Below, piece by piece: positions 8,980-17,313 of a stretch of 64,000 bases of DNA (its first letter is position 1; every line of letters starts with the position of its first letter). This DNA comes from DASQFU01 sp035632955 (GTDB lineage Bacteria; Eisenbacteria; RBG-16-71-46). The position numbers were made by a program, and so were the translations under genes. Below the pieces are notes generated by a model that was given only the letters and a program-made list of their open reading frames with translations, was not told the DNA's origin and ran no database searches. The stretch is from assembly GCA_035632955.1 (NCBI GenBank), contig DASQFU010000048.1:1-64000 (forward strand), given 5' to 3'.

Positions 8980-9767
8980 CGCGGGTTCCGGGCGAGCGCT
9001 TGCTGTAGCTGCATCGCCGCTTCGGTCCATCGTCCCGGGTGGAAGACGTAGCGGCGCTGTATGCCCGCGATCCGGGGCGCGGGCTCGTCGGTCGCGATGC
9101 CGACGCTGCCCCGGCAGAGGCGGCAGGAAAACCCCTTGCCGGCCGCGAGATCGGCGCGAATCCGGTGCTGGTCCGCGCCCATCCGGAACACCATCGGCAC
9201 GGCTTCGTCCACCGGGAGATCGGCGAGCCAGGGGTCGCCGAGGCACCACGAAGCGAGCGCCGTCATGGACAGCGCGACCGTGTCGGGGAGCGCCGCTCGC
9301 AGTTCGGCGAGCAGGTCGCGGTAGAAGGGACGCTGCGAGTGCGTGGCGTCGAAGTCGACCTGGACCGCAATCACGCCCGGCCGGTGCGCGAGCGACGCCA
9401 GCTCAAGGACCGCGCGCCGGCGTTGCGCCAGATCCAACTCGGGCGGTGCATCACGGCGCGTCTCGATCCTGCCGACCGCAACCAGCCGCGTGCCGGCCGG
9501 GACTCGCAGGGGCTGAAATCGCGGCCGCACCGAGACGCGATCTCCGCCGAGCTCGATCGTGCGCGCGAGATAGGCCACGCCGACTCGGGCCGGATCGATT
9601 GCGCGCAGGTCCTGCGGCTGCTCCCAGGCCCACAGGACGAGCGGCGGAATGCGCTCCGCCGGCAGCGGAAGGGAGACGGCCGGTGTCGGTTTGGCATGCG
9701 TGCTCGATGCGAGCGCCGGCAACGTGACCACCGCGAGTGCCAGCGCGCACGCAAGGCGACGAAACAT
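8976..9767 (-). CDS. DUF3142 domain-containing secreted protein
   Basis: A 263-residue protein with a signal peptide (LACALALAVVTLPALA) and a domain beginning PPLVLWAWEQPQDLRAIDPARVGVAYLARTI, the hallmark of DUF3142. The domain continues with a TIM-barrel-like strand GVIAVQVDFDATHSQRPFY, reminiscent of glycoside-hydrolase barrels, although no catalytic pair is proven. The C-terminal part holds CRLCRGSVGIATDEP. It is the first gene of a two-gene operon with the 762-residue protein. A long palindromic repeat lies immediately upstream, inside its presumed promoter region. Confidence 0.82.
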   Translation of the reverse strand: MFRRLACALALAVVTLPALASSTHAKPTPAVSLPLPAERIPPLVLWAWEQPQDLRAIDPARVGVAYLARTIELGGDRVSVRPRFQPLRVPAGTRLVAVGRIETRRDAPPELDLAQRRRAVLELASLAHRPGVIAVQVDFDATHSQRPFYRDLLAELRAALPDTVALSMTALASWCLGDPWLADLPVDEAVPMVFRMGADQHRIRADLAAGKGFSCRLCRGSVGIATDEPAPRIAGIQRRYVFHPGRWTEAAMQLQQALARNPR

Positions 9768-9777
9768 GCCGGCAGTT

Positions 9778-9859
9778 TAGTGTTCCGAGTCAGAAGTCAT
9801 ACACCTATTCCGGCGGCCCTCGCCGGCATTGGCACCTGATTTCTGACTCGGAACACTAG
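9778..9859. repeat. 82-base palindromic element (REP- or MITE-like)
   Basis: The arms match for 18 bases without error (tagtgttccgagtcagaa at 9778-9795 against its reverse complement at 9842-9859). After one mismatch they continue with TC, and the centre holds an inner CCGGCG/CGCCGG hairpin. A long hairpin with internal bulges between genes is the usual look of extragenic palindromes mobilised by RAYT/IS200-like proteins, and a TnpA-like gene exists at 61.7 kb. That functional link is inference. Confidence 0.75.
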
Positions 9860-9875
9860 CGGTCGGCCCGCGTGG

Positions 9876-9915
9876 GAAAAAGGTGACGGCGGGGGTCGTC
9901 GCCACCCCCGCCGTC
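9876..9915 (-). terminator. intrinsic terminator of the outer-membrane protein gene
   Basis: A perfect 12-bp stem (9885-9896 with 9904-9915) and 7-base loop. Read on the minus strand it is followed by a run of five T (9877-9881 as A). It lies 60 bases behind the stop of the barrel protein gene. Confidence 0.85.
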
Positions 9916-9974
9916 GAGTGCTCCCGGAAGTGATCGGGGCCGGGAGGCTTGAGGCTCGTGTGCCCGAAACCGGG

Positions 9975-10556
9975 CTAGAACTTGATGGCCAAACCCAACG
10001 AAGTGCTCCAGTAGTCAGGATCGAACTCGTTTGGAGGGAGCTGGCTGGTTTCCTGTTCCAGGAAGATGTAGCGGCCGTTCAGATCGAGCCCGACCATCGG
10101 TGCAAGCGGGACGGCGAAGCCGCCGCCCAGGTGCACGCCGAACTTCTGCGAGGTCTCGTCCGAGAACGGGAGCGAATCGTCGTAGTCGAGCGTGGTGTGG
10201 TACCAGCCGACGCCGCCGCCCGCATAGAGCACGGGCACCGGAGCCAGCCACAACGATGCGGTCACCGGCCACATCCGCACTTTGAGGTTGTCGTTGAACC
10301 TCGATTCGGAGCGGTAGGCGGCGCCGATCTCGGTCTTGAGGAACGGAAGCAGATTGCCGCGGAACGCGAGGCCGCCGAAAACCTTGGCCTCGTCGCCGTC
10401 GCTGTCCACGGTCTTCGTGATTCCGATCGAAGGGATGATCTCGCCCGCGCGAACCACCTGCGCGGCCAGCAACAGCATGCCCATGAGCAGCGCGGCACCG
10501 ATCAAGGCTCGGTCCAGCGCACGCATTGAGGGAACGCCTGTCAAAGTCGTCTTCAC
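9975..10556 (-). CDS. outer-membrane beta-barrel protein
   Basis: A 193-residue protein with a signal peptide (ALIGAALLMGMLLLAAQVVRA) and alternating hydrophobic/polar strands typical of an 8-stranded barrel (PSIGITKTVD, AKVFGGLAFRG, LYAGGGVGWYHTTL, FGVHLGGGFAVPL). It ends in an aromatic residue, AIKF, as expected for a BAM substrate. The GTG at 10556 has AGGAGG six bases upstream and is a better start than the internal ATG at 10526. It is followed by a strong terminator, so it is likely a single-gene transcript. The ligand is unknown. Confidence 0.82.
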   Translation of the reverse strand: MKTTLTGVPSMRALDRALIGAALLMGMLLLAAQVVRAGEIIPSIGITKTVDSDGDEAKVFGGLAFRGNLLPFLKTEIGAAYRSESRFNDNLKVRMWPVTASLWLAPVPVLYAGGGVGWYHTTLDYDDSLPFSDETSQKFGVHLGGGFAVPLAPMVGLDLNGRYIFLEQETSQLPPNEFDPDYWSTSLGLAIKF

Positions 10557-10765
10557 GGGGTGCCTCCTGGGAAGTGACCCGAACGTGGGTCAACCAATTC
10601 TCATAACAAGCCGCATGCCCGGACACCGGCAGATGGAGTTGCAAGCAGTTACGGCGGCGAAGCGCTGAAAATGCCGGTTATCCGACCGCCGTGGTTGTAA
10701 GTCCGGGATCGAGGGAATGAACGAAGTGCCGCCGTCAGTTCATTTAGCCGGGTGCAACCAAGCGG

Positions 10766-11551
10766 CTACCGCGACCAGCCGAGGGAGTAGACGACGGGAT
10801 AGTGGGCTTGCTGGCCGTTGGCCCGGGAGTGAAGCGGCCACCGGATCGAAAGCTCCAGCACGCCGAGCCTCCGGATCGCACGTCCCAGGACGAGAAGTCC
10901 AAGCATGTCCGTGCGCCCGAGGTTTCCTTCTTCCTCGATCCGCCCTTCCCACTTCTCGGCTTCCTCGCGCTGATAATCGATGCCGGCTCGACCGCTCCAT
11001 TGCCCCCCGATTCCACGGCCATAGGTGGTCGACAGGTGGTAGCGGTGGCCGCCGCGCAGGCCGTGGCGATTCTCGACGAGGCTCAGGCGCACCCGTGCCG
11101 TCGCGCCCGCCACGCCGCCGGCGACGTCACGAGCGATCCCCGCTCCGAGCACGGGATCCCATGTACCGCTCCCGAACTGCACGTGTTGGTGGCGCAGCCC
11201 GCGCCGCCCGAGCTCGAACGGATTCACCTCGGTGTCGCCCAAGGGAATCGAAACGCCGGCGCGCGCGCCGAACGTCCAGGCGCCGGCCGAGCGTGCGGCC
11301 TGGAGCGAAAGCAATGGATCGCCGAAACCGCTCAGCGTTTCGTTACGGTGATGGATGTCTGGAGCGACCGGCTGGTTCGGATTCGTTCAGCCCGCTCAGC
11401 CGGGCTCGGCCAGCGCGGGCCGCACCATTGCGAACCACAGCGCTTCGAGGGCCAGCAGCAGCGCCACGCGAGCCCAAATGCCTCGCCGCGATGAGAGCCA
11501 TGGCGGCGGTCCGATCGACAAATTTCCCCGTACGTATGGGTCCGTTCTCAT
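10766..11551 (-). pseudogene. broken outer-membrane transporter-like gene (two in-frame TGA codons)
   Basis: In one continuous frame the segment first encodes a convincing signal peptide (RVALLLALEALWFAMVRPALA, upstream part 11396-11551). It then meets TGA at 11398-11396 and TGA at 11389-11387, and continues as a barrel-like sequence starting about NETLSGFGDPLLSLQ and running to SLGWSR at 10766. Strands such as GARAGVSIPLG and HQHVQFGSGTWDPVLG are typical of outer-membrane transporters. There is no plausible start with a ribosome binding site after the stops. The stretch between signal peptide and barrel is also short for the family, so an internal deletion is likely. Confidence 0.6.
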
Positions 11552-11660
11552 GCCAAGCAACAATGGACGCGGGTCGTCGGCTGCGCAACTTTGGGTTGGA
11601 CCGGTAGTCCCCGACATCGATACTGTCCCGGATTCCGCGTCCGACCACCGGAGAACCCGA

Positions 11661-13400
11661 ATGCGTATCGCCGCCATCGACATCGGCACCAACTCGATCC
11701 ACATGGTGATCGCCCAGGCGACCACGATGGGCGCGTTCGACGTCGTGGATCGCGAGCGCGAGGTGGTGCAGATCGGCCGCGGATCGTTCACCGGCGGCCG
11801 GTTGCGCGCCGAAGCGATCCGCCGCACGGTGGAGGCGCTCGCGCGTTACGTCCAGCTCGCCCGGCGCCATCAGGTGGACAAGATCCTGTGCACGGCCACG
11901 GCGGCGGTGCGCGAGGCGAGGAACGGCGGCGAGTTCCTGACGGCCGCCTACGAGGCCTCCGGGATCGCGCCGCGCGTCATTCCGGTCGAGGAGGAGGGGC
12001 GTCTCATCTATCTCGCCGTCAAGGCGGCGCTCGGTCTCGAGGAGGCGCCGTCGCTGATCGTCGACATCGGCGGTGGCAGCATGCAGCTCGTGGTCGGCAC
12101 CCGCGAAAAACTCCTGCTCGCCTCGGGAGCACCGCTCGGGGCGCTGCGGCTGACCGAAACACTGCTCGAGAACGACCCTCCCGGGCGCCGCGAGCTGCAG
12201 GTCCTGCAGCGCACGATCCAGAAGCAGTCGCGAGAGCTGCTCCAGCGCGTGAAGGAACACGAGCCCGTGCGCGTGTATGGATCGTCGGGGTCGATTCACG
12301 CGCTCGCGCACATCGCGCACTGGGCGAAGAACGCCCAACCGATCGCGAACATCAACGGTCACCTGCTGTCGGTGGATGCGCTCAAGGACGTGACCCGGAA
12401 ATTGAGCCGCATGACGGTGGCGGAGCGCGAGCGGCTGCCGGGGATCGATGCGCAGCGCGCGGGGATCATCCTTCCCGGAGCGCTGGTGCTCTCGCATGTG
12501 CTCGAGGAGATGGAAGCCGAAGGGATCACGATCTCCGACTTCGGAGTGCGCGAGGGGCTGGTCACCGACTACATCAACGTCCACGCCGAGGAGATCTCGG
12601 AGTTCGAGGACGTGGAAGACCTGCGGGTGCGGAGCGTGCTGGCCCTGCTGAAGAAGTTCGACGGCGACGGCCAGCATCCGCGCCACGTGGCGAAGCTGGC
12701 GCTCGCGCTCTTCGATCAGCTGCGGACCGTTCACGAGCTACCGCCGGCCGCGCGCGACGTGCTGCATTTCGCGGCGCTGCTCCATGACGTCGGCGCGGTG
12801 ATCGGCTACGACGGCCACGCCGAGCACTCGTACTACGTCATCAAGCACGGCAATCTGCGCGGGCTGAGCCCGGAGGATCTGGAGCTGGTCGCGAACGTGG
12901 CGCGCTATCACAGCAAGGCGCGGCCGCGAAAGCGTCACGCGGATTTTCGGGGTCTCGACAAGACGCAACAGCGCACGGCGCGGTGGTTGGCCGCGTTGCT
13001 GCGGATCGCCGAAGGGTTGGACCGCAGCCACTACCAGTTGATTCGTGGTTTGCGCGTCGTACGCCGCGATCATCGCGTCTCGATCCTGGTCACCGCGCGC
13101 CGAGGCCGCGAGGCGCAACTCGAAATCTGGGCTTCGCGCCGCCGCACGGATCTGCTGAGCCGGGTGCTCGGTGGCAAGGGCGGCAAGACGCGCGTGCGCG
13201 TCGCGCTCGACACCGCGGCCGGACAGTCCGCCACCGGGAGAGCCGCGACGGCGCTGCCGCCGTCCGCCGGCGCCAAGCCCGGGCCGGCGACAAGGACGGC
13301 CGCGGTCGCAGGTAAGTCGGAACCCGGGAACGCGAAGCCGGCGGCGAAGGAGTCGGCCGCAAAACCGGCGGCCCGGCTCAAGGTCGTTCCGAAGCGCTGA
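11661..13400 (+). CDS. ppx: Ppx/GppA phosphatase with C-terminal HD-type domain
   Basis: Exopolyphosphatase or pppGpp pyrophosphatase of the ASKHA fold. Residues 1-300 hold the phosphate-1 loop IDIGTNSIHMVI and IVDIGGGSMQLVV, and a conserved SSGSIHALA follows. Residues about 320-490 form the HD-like helical domain with LLHDVG and YHSKARPRKRH. The last 90 residues are a Lys/Ala/Pro-rich disordered tail (AKPAAKESAAKPAARLK), longer than usual. The ATG at 11661 has GGAG nine bases upstream. The gene converges on an operon with CHAD, two TMPK-like kinases and SixA, a context linked to polyphosphate. Confidence 0.9.
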   Translation: MRIAAIDIGTNSIHMVIAQATTMGAFDVVDREREVVQIGRGSFTGGRLRAEAIRRTVEALARYVQLARRHQVDKILCTATAAVREARNGGEFLTAAYEASGIAPRVIPVEEEGRLIYLAVKAALGLEEAPSLIVDIGGGSMQLVVGTREKLLLASGAPLGALRLTETLLENDPPGRRELQVLQRTIQKQSRELLQRVKEHEPVRVYGSSGSIHALAHIAHWAKNAQPIANINGHLLSVDALKDVTRKLSRMTVAERERLPGIDAQRAGIILPGALVLSHVLEEMEAEGITISDFGVREGLVTDYINVHAEEISEFEDVEDLRVRSVLALLKKFDGDGQHPRHVAKLALALFDQLRTVHELPPAARDVLHFAALLHDVGAVIGYDGHAEHSYYVIKHGNLRGLSPEDLELVANVARYHSKARPRKRHADFRGLDKTQQRTARWLAALLRIAEGLDRSHYQLIRGLRVVRRDHRVSILVTARRGREAQLEIWASRRRTDLLSRVLGGKGGKTRVRVALDTAAGQSATGRAATALPPSAGAKPGPATRTAAVAGKSEPGNAKPAAKESAAKPAARLKVVPKR

Positions 13401-13414
13401 CCTGGTTCTGGGCG

Positions 13415-14392
13415 CTACCCGGTCTCCGGTGCGCTCTCGGGCGCCGGCGCCGGATCGTCGCGGACTTCGGGTTCCGCCACGGCCGGCCGCCAGGACGAGA
13501 ACATCTCGTTGCCTGCGGCTTCGCGCACCTGAACGACGGCTCGAGAATGATCGCGGTCGATGCGTTCGATCACGGGCGTGAGCGCGGCGCCGTGGCGCTC
13601 GAGTCCCACGTTCCGCAGTTTCACGGCCCGGCGCTCCAGCAGCTCCCGGAGCATCGCGAGGTCATGAACGGCGCCGAGCGCCCGCTGGAGCTCTCGCAGC
13701 GGTTTTAGGGGCGCGATCGCGCCGAACACCGGCTGCGCAGATTCGATCACGTAGCGCCACTTCTTGACCGCGACGCGGGCCGCGTGAAGTCGGACGTCGT
13801 CGCTGCCTTCGATTGCGGGGCGGATCGCCTGAAGCGCCGCGTCGCGCGCTGTGGCGATGCGCCGGCGCGCCAGCTCGCGCGGCTCCGGGAACGCCTGCAG
13901 CCGCCCCTGCGCGATTCGGGCGGCGCGCATCACGCGGCGTTCCAGTCCGCTCAGGACTTTCGGGCGCGCGTTCCGCACCGCGCGCTGGCGCCCGCGCCGC
14001 AACCGGCGACGCAGGCGGATCCACAGTGACTCCACGACCATGCGGGACGAGGTCGCGAGCCCGTGCGCGAGCGTGACGAGTTGGGCCTGGTTGACCTCGA
14101 GCTCCCGGATCGGGCCGAGGGCGCGGCGCAGCGTGCGGAGAGAACGGCGCGCGCGGCGCGTGGCGCGCGGGCGCAGCAGGTCACGCCAGATCTGCAGCGC
14201 GGCGTCGAGGCGGCGCAGCGCGACACGGAGATCGTGGACCGCCTCGTCGTCGTCGTCGGTACGCACGCGCGCGGCCGCGGCGCTCACGGCATGCAGCCGC
14301 GTCGCGAGGTCGTGCTCGATCCGGGCGACCTGCTCGACCAAGCGGGTGGGGCCGGCATCCGCGCCCGGGCCTGGCGAAGGCATCGCAGCCAC
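13415..14392 (-). CDS. CHAD domain protein
   Basis: A 325-residue helical protein with the conserved-histidine alpha-helical domain. The key features are EAVHDLRVALRRLDAAL near residue 50 and RLHAARVAVKKWRYVIE near 200; the His and paired Arg/Lys residues bind polyphosphate in characterised members. It is extremely Arg-rich (RRARRSLRTLRRAL, RLRRRLRRGRQR), which suits polyanion binding. It is the last gene of the SixA-TMPK-TMPK-CHAD operon; its GTG start lies two bases behind the TAA of the upstream kinase gene. An ATG nine bases further in is the alternative start. It probably acts on polyphosphate granules together with Ppx. Confidence 0.88.
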   Translation of the reverse strand: MAAMPSPGPGADAGPTRLVEQVARIEHDLATRLHAVSAAAARVRTDDDDEAVHDLRVALRRLDAALQIWRDLLRPRATRRARRSLRTLRRALGPIRELEVNQAQLVTLAHGLATSSRMVVESLWIRLRRRLRRGRQRAVRNARPKVLSGLERRVMRAARIAQGRLQAFPEPRELARRRIATARDAALQAIRPAIEGSDDVRLHAARVAVKKWRYVIESAQPVFGAIAPLKPLRELQRALGAVHDLAMLRELLERRAVKLRNVGLERHGAALTPVIERIDRDHSRAVVQVREAAGNEMFSSWRPAVAEPEVRDDPAPAPESAPETG

Positions 14393-14394
14393 CG

Positions 14395-15111
14395 TTAGAT
14401 CTCCGTCAGTCGGCCTTCGGATGATCGGTCGCTGGTCTCGAGCAGCGAGGAGACGCGGGTCGCGAGAAAGTTGGCGACGTCATCCACCGGCTGGGTCGCG
14501 TCCAACGTCTCGAAAGTGTACTCGCGGGCCAGGTGATCCAGTTCGGTGATCACGCGACCCTGATACTCGATGAACGACTCGTAGAGGTCCGCGCCCATCG
14601 GCAGATCCATTCCCGACTCCCAATAGTCGAACCCGCCGTTATGGAGCACGCGTGGCACCAGGTCCGCGACCTCGATGCGCAGGTAATAGACGGCGTCGGG
14701 CTTGAGCGCGACCGAGTACACCTGCTTGATCCAGTCGGGCTCCGCGCCGCGCACGATCGCCCGCGCGATCAAGGAATAGATGTAGCGGTCGGTGAGCATC
14801 ACGAATCCGGCGCGGAGCGCGGGGATGATCTGTCGCTCGAGCCGGTCGGCGAAATCCGTCGCGTAGAACAGATTGAACGCGTTCGACCCGAGCGTGTTCC
14901 CTTGTTTGGCGCGGCGGATGCCGCGGCTCGCGAGATCGGAGCGCGACAGTCCGGTCTCGGCGACCGCGTAACCCAAACGCTCGAGATGCGAGCGCAGCCG
15001 GGTGACGTGAGTCGTCCGGCCGACGCCGTCGGTGCCCTCGATCACGATCAGCCAGCCCGACAGCTCCTCGGGATTGACGCCCGGCACTCCGTAGGCTTCA
15101 AACCTGGGCAT
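14395..15111 (-). CDS. thymidylate-kinase-like P-loop protein with a Lys-to-Arg change in Walker A
   Basis: A 238-residue member of the TMPK superfamily. The P-loop reads EGTDGVGRTTH, so the invariant Walker lysine is Arg32. LTDRYIYS matches the DR[YH] motif that follows the LID region in dTMP kinases. The middle part (NGGFDYWESGMDL) differs from housekeeping Tmk. It overlaps its upstream paralogue by 14 bases and has AAGGA before its ATG. The Arg replacement makes ordinary ATP-dependent kinase activity doubtful. It may bind but not transfer phosphate, or use another donor such as polyphosphate; both are inference from the neighbouring ppx and CHAD genes. Confidence 0.8.
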   Translation of the reverse strand: MPRFEAYGVPGVNPEELSGWLIVIEGTDGVGRTTHVTRLRSHLERLGYAVAETGLSRSDLASRGIRRAKQGNTLGSNAFNLFYATDFADRLERQIIPALRAGFVMLTDRYIYSLIARAIVRGAEPDWIKQVYSVALKPDAVYYLRIEVADLVPRVLHNGGFDYWESGMDLPMGADLYESFIEYQGRVITELDHLAREYTFETLDATQPVDDVANFLATRVSSLLETSDRSSEGRLTEI

Positions 15112-15805
15112 AGTCGTCCTTGTTCTTGTGAATCCCGGCCAGATGCGCCTTGATGGCGCGCCGCAGCGCGCGCTGCTGGGTCTCGACCGCCTTCGTGGCG
15201 TCCATCACGGTGAGCCCGTATTCCTGAACCAGCGTTTCGTACTCGGCGAGGATGCGGGACTGGAACAGCTTGTAGGACTCCTGCGGATCGGCATGCAGAT
15301 CCAGGTCCATCCCCGCCTCGTAGAACTTGAGCTTCGGCCGCCCGGAGAGGATGCGCTTGAGCGCCACGTCGAGCGGCACCCGAAAGTAGAACGCCTGGGT
15401 CGGCACGACGGCGAACCGGTACAACGACCGCACCCAGCGCGGCGGAACGCCGCGCACCACGTCGCGCGCGAACGCCGTGTACACGTAGCGATCCGCGAGC
15501 ACGATCGCTCCCGCCTTGAGCGCCGGCATGATCTCGCGCTCGACCCGGTCGGAGAAGTCGGTGGCGTGGATCAGCGAGAAGGTGAGCGGTGTCAGCAGCT
15601 TTTTTCGCTTGCCCCGCGACGTCGTGGCTTTGACGATCGGCGACGAGTTCCACTCGCTGAACAGCACCGGATACCCTTCGCTGCGCAGCCACTGGGCGAG
15701 CAGCGTGAGCTGCGTGCTCTTGCCCGAGCCATCGATCCCCTCGACCACGAACAGCCGCCCGGGATGGGACTGAGGCAGGCTGCCATAGGTTCCGGGCTCG
15801 CTCAT
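15098..15805 (-). CDS. thymidylate-kinase-like P-loop kinase (canonical Walker A)
   Basis: A 235-residue TMPK-superfamily protein with an intact P-loop EGIDGSGKST (Lys29), LADRYVYTA (DRY motif) and a basic insert SRGKRKKL. It is longer and more divergent than a housekeeping thymidylate kinase, and shares the segment [Y/F]EAGMDL or WESGMDL with its paralogue downstream. The ATG at 15805 overlaps the stop of sixA as ATGA. The substrate is unknown. PPK2-type polyphosphate kinases are structural relatives of TMPK, so a nucleotide/polyphosphate kinase is one possibility in this context. Confidence 0.85.
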   Translation of the reverse strand: MSEPGTYGSLPQSHPGRLFVVEGIDGSGKSTQLTLLAQWLRSEGYPVLFSEWNSSPIVKATTSRGKRKKLLTPLTFSLIHATDFSDRVEREIMPALKAGAIVLADRYVYTAFARDVVRGVPPRWVRSLYRFAVVPTQAFYFRVPLDVALKRILSGRPKLKFYEAGMDLDLHADPQESYKLFQSRILAEYETLVQEYGLTVMDATKAVETQQRALRRAIKAHLAGIHKNKDDYAQV

Positions 15806-16320
15806 ACCCTGCTTTGCTTGCGGGCGATCCCGCGCAGCACACGCGGCGGCAGGAAGGCGCGCAGCTCGCCGCCGCCGGCCTTGATCGGACCGTCGAAGGC
15901 CACGAGGCACGCGCCGGCCTTCTTGAGCGGCACCGACGACGCGCCGGCGCCGAACAGCAACCCACCCGCCAGCTTGCCGAGATCCGGCTCGTGACCGACG
16001 AGGAACACGGCATCGTCGGGCTCGAACTGCGACAGGCGCTGGAGTGTCGCGCGCACCGAGCCGCCCGGCACCAGCGCGTCCAGCGTTTCGATCGTGGTTT
16101 CCAGCTCGAGCGCTTCACGCAGAAGTTTCGCCGTCTGCATGCAGCGCACGAGCGGGCTCGAGAGGACCGATGTCGGATCCGCTTCGAGCCGCGCGAGCCC
16201 GCGTGCGGCGCGCTCGGTGCGCTCGGCGCCACGCGGCGAGAGCGGGCGCAGGGAATCATCCGGCCACCGTGACGAATCACGGCTGCCGGCGGGTCCGTGC
16301 CGGAACAGATAGATGCGCAT
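15802..16320 (-). CDS. sixA: SixA-type histidine phosphatase
   Basis: A 172-residue histidine phosphatase with the catalytic LFRHGPAG (His8) at the N-terminus and a second conserved VGHEPDL near residue 115, the classic SixA pattern. SixA dephosphorylates phosphohistidine on HPt or PTS proteins. Small SixA homologues are also often found next to CHAD and Ppx genes, where the substrate is not settled. The ATG at 16320 is placed right at the catalytic strand (MRIYLFRHG), as in other members. It is the first gene of the operon ending with the CHAD gene. Confidence 0.88.
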   Translation of the reverse strand: MRIYLFRHGPAGSRDSSRWPDDSLRPLSPRGAERTERAARGLARLEADPTSVLSSPLVRCMQTAKLLREALELETTIETLDALVPGGSVRATLQRLSQFEPDDAVFLVGHEPDLGKLAGGLLFGAGASSVPLKKAGACLVAFDGPIKAGGGELRAFLPPRVLRGIARKQSRV

Positions 16321-16586
16321 GGTCGTAATCCTTGGCGCCTGTGATGCCTGCGTACGTCGCGGGGTTTCGGTGCTTGGCGTACCGAATCGCCCGCGTCCTC
16401 GCGCCTTGCGGCGGGAACAGCGAACGCAGCCTAGCATCGCCCATCGAGGGCCAGCAACGGAGCCGGGCCGCGCTCCGTAATGATCTGCACCGCATGGCCC
16501 TACACGGCCGCTGGGTTGCCGTCGTGGTCGGCGGTCGGCCTCGGTTAGACTGCGACGCGCTTTCCAATCGATCGTTAGGAGGATCC

Positions 16587-17273
16587 ATGACGCCAATCGC
16601 CCGCCGCAGGATTCCCATCGCCGCCGCGCCGGTTTTCCGCTGCGTGAAGCTCGTGCTCGCGGTCTCGCTCGCCGCCGTGCTCGGCGCCGGCAGCTCCGCG
16701 AGCCAGACGTCGCAGCCGACGCGCGCGTCCAGCGAGTCAGGGCCCCGCTCGGAGCGCAGACCTCAGCCGCGACCGCACGGCTCCAAAGTGACCGTGGCGC
16801 CGGAGCAGGTGGAGGTGGACGACGGCGACACGGCCGTCATCCGCTGGAGCGCGAGCGACGCCGAGACGGTGCGCTTCCTCGGCATCGACACTCCGGAGAC
16901 GCGGCACGTCCCGCACGATCTCCCCTACGCGCAGCCGTTCGGACCCGAGGCGCGTGCGTTTGGGCAAGGCGCCTTCGCCGCCGCCACCCGCATCGAGCTC
17001 TTGCGCAGCTCGAGTCTCGATCCGTACCGCCGCACACTCGCGTACTTCTTTCTGAACGGGAAGAACTACAGCGTGCTCGTGGTCGAGGCGCGACTCGCCG
17101 AGGAGAGCATCTCGCGTTACGGCGACAACGGACTGAAGCAGGAAGCGGCGGACGTGCTGGCGGCTGCGAAGCGGACCGGGCCGTTGCCGTTCGAGTCACC
17201 GTCCGACTACCGCAAGCGCATGCGCGACGTCTCGCGCTGGATGAAGGACCGGGGGATGAGTCCCGAGCAGTGA
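16587..17273 (+). CDS. secreted thermonuclease (staphylococcal nuclease fold)
   Basis: A 228-residue protein with an N-terminal signal sequence (CVKLVLAVSLAAVLGAGSSA), a basic Pro/Ser linker to about residue 70 and an SNase domain. The domain shows VDDGDTAVIRW, the signature VRFLGIDTPETRH and ARLAEE, which carry the Arg, Asp and Glu of the active site. It is a calcium-type nuclease that cuts DNA or RNA outside the cytoplasm. AGGAGG directly before the ATG settles the start. It stands alone between convergent and divergent genes. Confidence 0.88.
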   Translation: MTPIARRRIPIAAAPVFRCVKLVLAVSLAAVLGAGSSASQTSQPTRASSESGPRSERRPQPRPHGSKVTVAPEQVEVDDGDTAVIRWSASDAETVRFLGIDTPETRHVPHDLPYAQPFGPEARAFGQGAFAAATRIELLRSSSLDPYRRTLAYFFLNGKNYSVLVVEARLAEESISRYGDNGLKQEAADVLAAAKRTGPLPFESPSDYRKRMRDVSRWMKDRGMSPEQ

Positions 17274-17313
17274 AGCTCGCGGCGCCGCGCAACGCGCTCG
17301 CGAGCGCGTGACA

